NCBI GenBank assembly: GCA_963610315.1 | Contig: CAVDMV010000014.1 | Span: forward strand, 1-44,204 | Direction: 5' to 3' | DNA: 44,204 bases | Origin: UBA3210 sp963610315 | GTDB taxonomy: Bacteria; Bacillota_I; Bacilli_A; RFN20; CAG-449 | Part shown: piece after piece, positions 41,213-44,204 of the stretch | How the letters are laid out: each line of letters starts with the position of its first letter | Numbering within the stretch: position 1 is the stretch's first letter | Notes under the pieces: model-generated | Told to the model about the DNA's origin: nothing | Databases searched by the model: none | Seen by the model: only the letters and a program-made list of their open reading frames with translations | Position numbers and translations under genes: made by a program

Positions 41213-41834
41213 GGATTAATTCTCCTTCATTTTCTTTGTTATTTTCTTTAACAACAAAGATGTTATGAGCTTTTAAGTTAATTAAAACTAAGATGATGCT
41301 ACATAAGATAGTATTAGGTAACATATAAGAGCCATTATAAACAATTGAATATACTACTGGTCCTCCAGCAAAATCGTAATTTGCCCAGAAGATAAAACCG
41401 GATAAGAAGTGGGTTAAGAACTTCGCGACTCCTCCTAAAACTGAACCAATAATTAAATATTTAGTTTGTTCTTTCTTAGTTTCTGCTTTCTTAAATGGCT
41501 TATAGAATAACCCAGCAATAGCGACGACTGGATAAGCTAAAATATAATCGAGTAAGATTTGGAATAAAACATTATACCAAGATGAACTAATCGCGTATAC
41601 GCCTCCAAAACATTGTAAGAAAGCGAGCAGAGTTGCACATACTAAGGAAGAAGTAAAACCTCTTCTATATGCAAGAACTAAAATTGGTAACATCGCGATA
41701 CCTATGCTACCTCCATTAGGGAATACTCCCTTAAATATGCCGCCTTGTAAAAAATCTAGTCCAAAGGCAAGCGCGGTAAATATGGCGATTTCGCCAATAT
41801 TTCTCGTTGTGAAGAATTTATTTTCTTTCTTCAT
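41205..41834 (-). CDS. thiT: Thiamine ECF transporter S component ThiT
   Basis: The thiamine-binding membrane subunit of an ECF transporter, 209 aa. Six helices are visible. Family features include IGEIAIFTALAFGLDFLQGG, GGSIGIAMLPILVLAYRRGF, LLAFLQCFGGVYAISSSWYN and FLTHFLSGFIFWANYDFAGG; the aromatic and acidic residues in these helices line the thiamine pocket in known ThiT. The ECF ATPases and EcfT must be encoded elsewhere. The ribosome site AAAGGA is about 11 bases from the ATG and lies in the expression platform of a TPP riboswitch. Confidence 0.92.
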   Translation of the reverse strand: MKKENKFFTTRNIGEIAIFTALAFGLDFLQGGIFKGVFPNGGSIGIAMLPILVLAYRRGFTSSLVCATLLAFLQCFGGVYAISSSWYNVLFQILLDYILAYPVVAIAGLFYKPFKKAETKKEQTKYLIIGSVLGGVAKFLTHFLSGFIFWANYDFAGGPVVYSIVYNGSYMLPNTILCSIILVLINLKAHNIFVVKENNKENEGELIHE

Positions 41835-41843
41835 ATAAAAAAA

Positions 41844-41877
41844 CGTCCTTTCTGACTAGATAAGCTAAAAAAGAACG
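41844..41877 (-). promoter_or_regulatory. Expression platform of the TPP riboswitch (Shine-Dalgarno hairpin)
   Basis: On the minus strand CGTTCTTTTT (41877-41868) can pair with AGAAAGGACG (41853-41844), hiding the ribosome site. The loop segment TAGCTTATCTAG (41867-41856) is complementary over 12 bp (one G-T, one bulge) to CTAGGTAATGCTA in the aptamer (41919-41907). Free RNA would form the latter pairing and expose the site; TPP binding would release the loop and close it. Confidence 0.7.
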
Positions 41878-41896
41878 AAAAATGCAAAATAAAAAA

Positions 41897-41977
41897 TTCC
41901 TTCCGCTAGCATTACCTAGATCAAGTGTGGTCGACAACTAAGAAGTGTCCTCTCAGCCTAATTCATTAAGCTCCCAT
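41897..41977 (-). promoter_or_regulatory. TPP riboswitch (thi box) aptamer
   Basis: The minus strand reads GGGAGC, then GGCTGAGAGG, then a variable stem, then CTTGATCTAGGTAATGCTAG and CGGAAGGAA. These are the conserved thi-box segments (CUGAGA and the CUUGAUCUGGAUAAUGCCAGC region). It precedes thiT, a standard target. Confidence 0.93.
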
Positions 41978-41983
41978 ATAATT

Positions 41984-42012
41984 ATTAAAAGACATATTTT
42001 CCAAAAAAGCAA
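41984..42012 (-). promoter_or_regulatory. Promoter of thiT
   Basis: On the minus strand TTGCTT (42012-42007), 17 bases, then TTTAAT (41989-41984), ending shortly before the first base of the TPP riboswitch. Confidence 0.6.
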
Positions 42013-42079
42013 CGAAGAAAATAAAAATATTAATTAAATAACTAAATGCAACAATTTTTAACTTAACATCAATCAATTT

Positions 42080-42402
42080 TTATCTAAATAAATCATCTAA
42101 AGTAATTAATGACAGAAATGTTGAAGAATTAGAATTTTCTTTTAATCCGATAGTAGTTATTAAGGTAGGATGTATTGCATATTTAGTTTTAGTCATTAGT
42201 CGTAAATCGTTTATTTTATTGCTAATTGAATATAATACTTTATCTGTTACGGTAAATAATACATCACTATATTTCATTTCACATAAGTTAATTATTTGAT
42301 CTTTTCTCACAATTAATAAATCTATTTGAGAACCATTAATTCCAAATGAATCATCTTTTTTACAATACCAAGAATTACATTTGAAAGTGTCAAGATAAAA
42401 TA
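42080..42402 (-). pseudogene. C-terminal remnant of an ATPase with PD-(D/E)xK-type domain, cut by the IS
   Basis: The open frame runs without a stop from the left end of the IS to 42080, about 107 codons, with no plausible start. The translation (SWYCKKDDSFGINGSQIDLL ... INLCEMKYSDVLFTV ... TKTKYAIHPTLITTIGLKEN ... LDDLFR) resembles the C-terminal domain of bacterial AAA-type ATPases of the archaeal-ATPase/DUF234 kind. The spacing IDLL ... EMK suits a PD-(D/E)xK nuclease-like core. The N-terminal ATPase part should lie beyond the right end of the IS, outside this window. A GTG at 42310 is not a convincing start, because the similarity continues upstream of it. Confidence 0.65.
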
Positions 42403-42425
42403 GGCTCTTTCCAAAGTTAGTTGAA
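42403..42425 (+). repeat. Left terminal inverted repeat of the ISL3 element
   Basis: Its 23 bases equal the reverse complement of 44182-44204 exactly. They begin GGCTCTTTCCAAAG. The -35 box of the transposase promoter overlaps the inner end. Confidence 0.95.
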
Positions 42426-42449
42426 ATATAGCTAAAAATATGGTATAAT
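42421..42449 (+). promoter_or_regulatory. Transposase promoter inside the IS
   Basis: TTGAAA (42421-42426), 17 bases, then TATAAT (42444-42449). The -35 box lies in the terminal repeat, so transposase binding to the end could repress its own gene. GAGGT (42462-42466) is the ribosome site. Confidence 0.75.
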
Positions 42450-42473
42450 TAGGTATCTAGTGAGGTAATAATT

Positions 42474-44178
42474 ATGCAAGAATATATAAGTGAATTGAGT
42501 GATAATTTGAAGCTTGTTTCTGTAGAAAAATGTAAAGATAGATATGTATTTTTAGTAGAATCGAAATTAGAAAATGTAACATGTCCATATTGTGGGAAAA
42601 GCTCATCTAAATGTCATTCAAAATATTACAAATCTTTTGATGATATACCTCTTAACGGAAAAAGAGTAACTATTAAAATCAAAAATAGAAAGATGTTTTG
42701 TAATAATCAAGAATGTAAACATAAAACATTTAGTGAAACATTTGATTTTATATCTAGATGTGCTAAAAGAACAAAAAGATTAGATGAATATGTCCGTGAT
42801 ATTTCTAAGAATTTATCATCAATTAATGCACAAAACACTCTTAGAAAAAATGGAATAAAAATAGGTAAAAGTACAATTTGTACTTTCTTAAAAAAAATAC
42901 AGTAAATTTTTTAATTTTAACGATATTGAAATTATTGGCATAGATGATTTTTCTTTTAAAAAGCGTCACACTTATGGCACTGTAATGGTTGATCAAAATA
43001 CAAGAAAAATTATTTCACTTATTAATTCAAGAGATATTGGTGATGTTAGCGAATGGTTAAAACTGTTTCCTAATATTAAAATTATTACAAGAGATGGTTC
43101 TCTCATTTACAAAAATTCAATAGTAATGGCTAATAAAGATATAATTCAAATAACTGATAGATTTCATTTGATTAAAAGTTTATCTGAAGCTTTAGATGAA
43201 TATATTAGACATAATATTCCTAATGTTTTAATAATTGATAAAATAGTTACTAATTTTAAGATAAAAACCTTAAAAGAAAAGTTTATTTCAACCAAAACAG
43301 CTATTGAATCCGGGGTTTCTTTTACAGCTGCTTGTAAAGAAAATGGTATGAATTATAAGACCATGAAGAAATTAATAGAATTAAATGACCTTGAAATTAC
43401 TAAATATTTTGAAGATAAAAATATTAAAATTAGACTTGAAAGAATAAAGAAAAAGAACGAGTTAGTATCTCATGCACAAAAGCTTTATGCTTCAGGTGTT
43501 TCACTATCAGAAATATCAAGAGAAATGAATATAGATAGAAGAACCATTAAAAGATATGTTACAAAAGGTACTAAGTTTACATTAGATTCCACTTCTAGAC
43601 AACGAGTTAACTCATGTACTAAATATAGCGAAATAATAACAGAAATGATTAAACAAAAATCTACGATTAAAAACATTTATTTAACAATAGTTGAAAAAGG
43701 TTACCAAGGAAAATATGGAATGGTAAAGGCTTATGTTGCAAAATTAAAGAAAGACAATAAGTTGTTAATAGAAGAGAAAATAACTCGTAAACAAGTAATT
43801 AAATTACTTTATAAACCATTAAATAAAATAAAAGACTTATCAAAAGAAAAATTAATTAAATTATATAAATGTTTTCCATTACTAAAAACCCTAATAGAAT
43901 TAATGTTAGAATTTAAAGGAATTTTATTAAAAACAAAGAAACAAAAGGCTTTAGAAAGTTGGATTAAGAAAGCTAAGGAACTTGAAATTGAAGTTTTAAA
44001 CAGTTTTATTAAAGGTTTAGAAAATGATTATGACGCTGTACTTAATTCAATGAAATATACACAAAGTAATGGTTTAGTTTAAGCATCAGTTCATAAAATA
44101 AAAAAGGTTAAAAGAATAATGCATGGAAGATGTGGATTTGAATTGTTAAAGTCAAAAATTTTGATGTGTGAAAAGTAG
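42474..44178 (+). pseudogene. ISL3-family transposase, broken by a frameshift and a stop
   Basis: The first frame (42474-42905) encodes the zinc finger CPYCGKSSSKCHSKYY ... CNNQECKHKTF and the first helix-turn-helix (INAQNTLRKNGIKIGKSTIC). It ends in a TAG-like stop reached after an A8 run (42890-42897). One base fewer in that run would join it to the second frame, which carries EIIGIDDFSFKKRHTYGTVM (first catalytic Asp), IITRDGS (second Asp), an extra helix-turn-helix (VSLSEISREMNIDRRTIKRY) and, after a TAA at 44080-44082, the family's C-terminus HKIKKVKRIMHGRCGFELLK up to 44178. The TAA stands where family members have the catalytic Glu (SNGxxE), one base from GAA. Rebuilt, the protein would have about 567 aa. 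Confidence 0.85.
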
Positions 44179-44181
44179 TAA

Positions 44182-44204
44182 TTCAACTAACTTTGGAAAG
44201 AGCC
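44182..44204 (-). repeat. Right terminal inverted repeat of the ISL3 element
   Basis: Perfect 23-base partner of the left end. The last base of the window is the last base of this repeat, so the contig or window probably stops at the repeat boundary. Confidence 0.95.

Larger units (their letters stand above)
42403..44204 (+). mobile_element. ISL3-family insertion sequence
   Basis: The element is 1802 bp long and bounded by perfect 23-bp inverted repeats that begin GGCTCTTTCC, as ISL3 ends do. It holds one transposase gene with zinc-finger, helix-turn-helix and DDE parts, broken by a frameshift and a stop. The left flank is ATAAAATA (42395-42402); ISL3 elements make 8-bp target duplications, but the right flank is outside the window. 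It interrupts an ATPase-like gene. Codon and base use differ slightly from the neighbours: no CGCG tetramer is seen inside it. Confidence 0.92.

Noticed and set aside
42080..42310. A complete 76-residue gene starting at a GTG
   Set aside because: Family-like sequence continues upstream to the IS edge, and there is no ribosome site before the GTG. It is a remnant.
42985..44082. Second transposase frame as an independent gene starting at the ATG at 42985
   Set aside because: The conserved DDE motif EIIGIDDFSF lies upstream of this ATG in the same frame, so it is the continuation of a frameshifted gene.
1..44204. Mycoplasma-type code with TGA as Trp
   Set aside because: Several genes end at TGA in the expected place (dinB, thioesterase, rlmB, sigma factor) and conserved Trp residues are TGG.
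1..44204. CRISPR arrays, tRNA/rRNA genes, prophage or toxin-antitoxin modules
   Set aside because: No regularly spaced repeats, cloverleaf sequences, phage structural genes or typical small gene pairs were found on either strand.

Overview
The window is AT-rich (roughly 30% GC by eye) and reads as a chromosomal segment of a low-GC Gram-positive bacterium (Bacillota, class Bacilli). The evidence is the gene order cysS-rlmB-sigma-rpmG-secE-nusG-rplKAJL-methyltransferase-rpoBC, the order secG-rnr-smpB, ECF-type vitamin uptake proteins under riboswitches, and lipoproteins with serine-rich linkers behind a lipobox. Several genes end in TGA and Trp is TGG, so the code is standard and this is not a Mycoplasma-type genome. 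Some traits nevertheless point towards Mollicutes or their uncultured gut relatives: very enlarged OppB and OppD, and an Asn at the RpoB position of E. coli His526. The lineage call is inference.

Layout. 1-2504 (minus strand): YolD-like protein and UvrX-type Y-family polymerase, then a SpoU rRNA methyltransferase and a terminator. 2567-6406 (plus): one promoter drives a compact operon with an unknown membrane protein, acyl-ACP thioesterase, uracil-DNA glycosylase, RluA-type pseudouridine synthase and a HAD phosphatase. 6416-20914 (plus): the translation/transcription block, with cysS, rlmB, a SigH-position sigma factor, rpmG, secE, nusG, ribosomal proteins L11/L1/L10/L7-L12, an RsmC-like methyltransferase, rpoB and rpoC. 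It holds two L1-binding-site look-alikes and an L10 leader. 20950-22960: thymidine kinase converging on a folate-type ECF S component under a tetrahydrofolate riboswitch. 23045-26930: secG, rnr, smpB and two unknown genes.

26952-38060: an oligopeptide ABC transporter operon (oppA, oppB, oppC, oppD, oppF) followed without a visible break by a transglutaminase/leucine-rich-repeat lipoprotein and a membrane-anchored, apparently degenerate ApbE-like protein. OppB carries an extracytoplasmic insert of about 400 residues and OppD a charged helical insert of about 230 residues. 38093-42012: a five-helix membrane protein with a very long acidic tail, thiamine pyrophosphokinase, and on the minus strand a ThiT thiamine S component under a TPP riboswitch.

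42080-44204: the C-terminal remnant of an ATPase/PD-(D/E)xK-type protein cut by an ISL3-family insertion sequence that is complete from one 23-bp inverted repeat to the other. Its transposase has a frameshift in an A8 run and a stop codon where the catalytic glutamate is expected. The window ends on the last base of the IS.

The genes together suggest a scavenging lifestyle: peptides, folate and thiamine are imported, with thiamine then pyrophosphorylated by TPK. I saw no CRISPR array, tRNA, rRNA or recognisable defence system. No stretch longer than about 250 bases lacks a gene or a described element.
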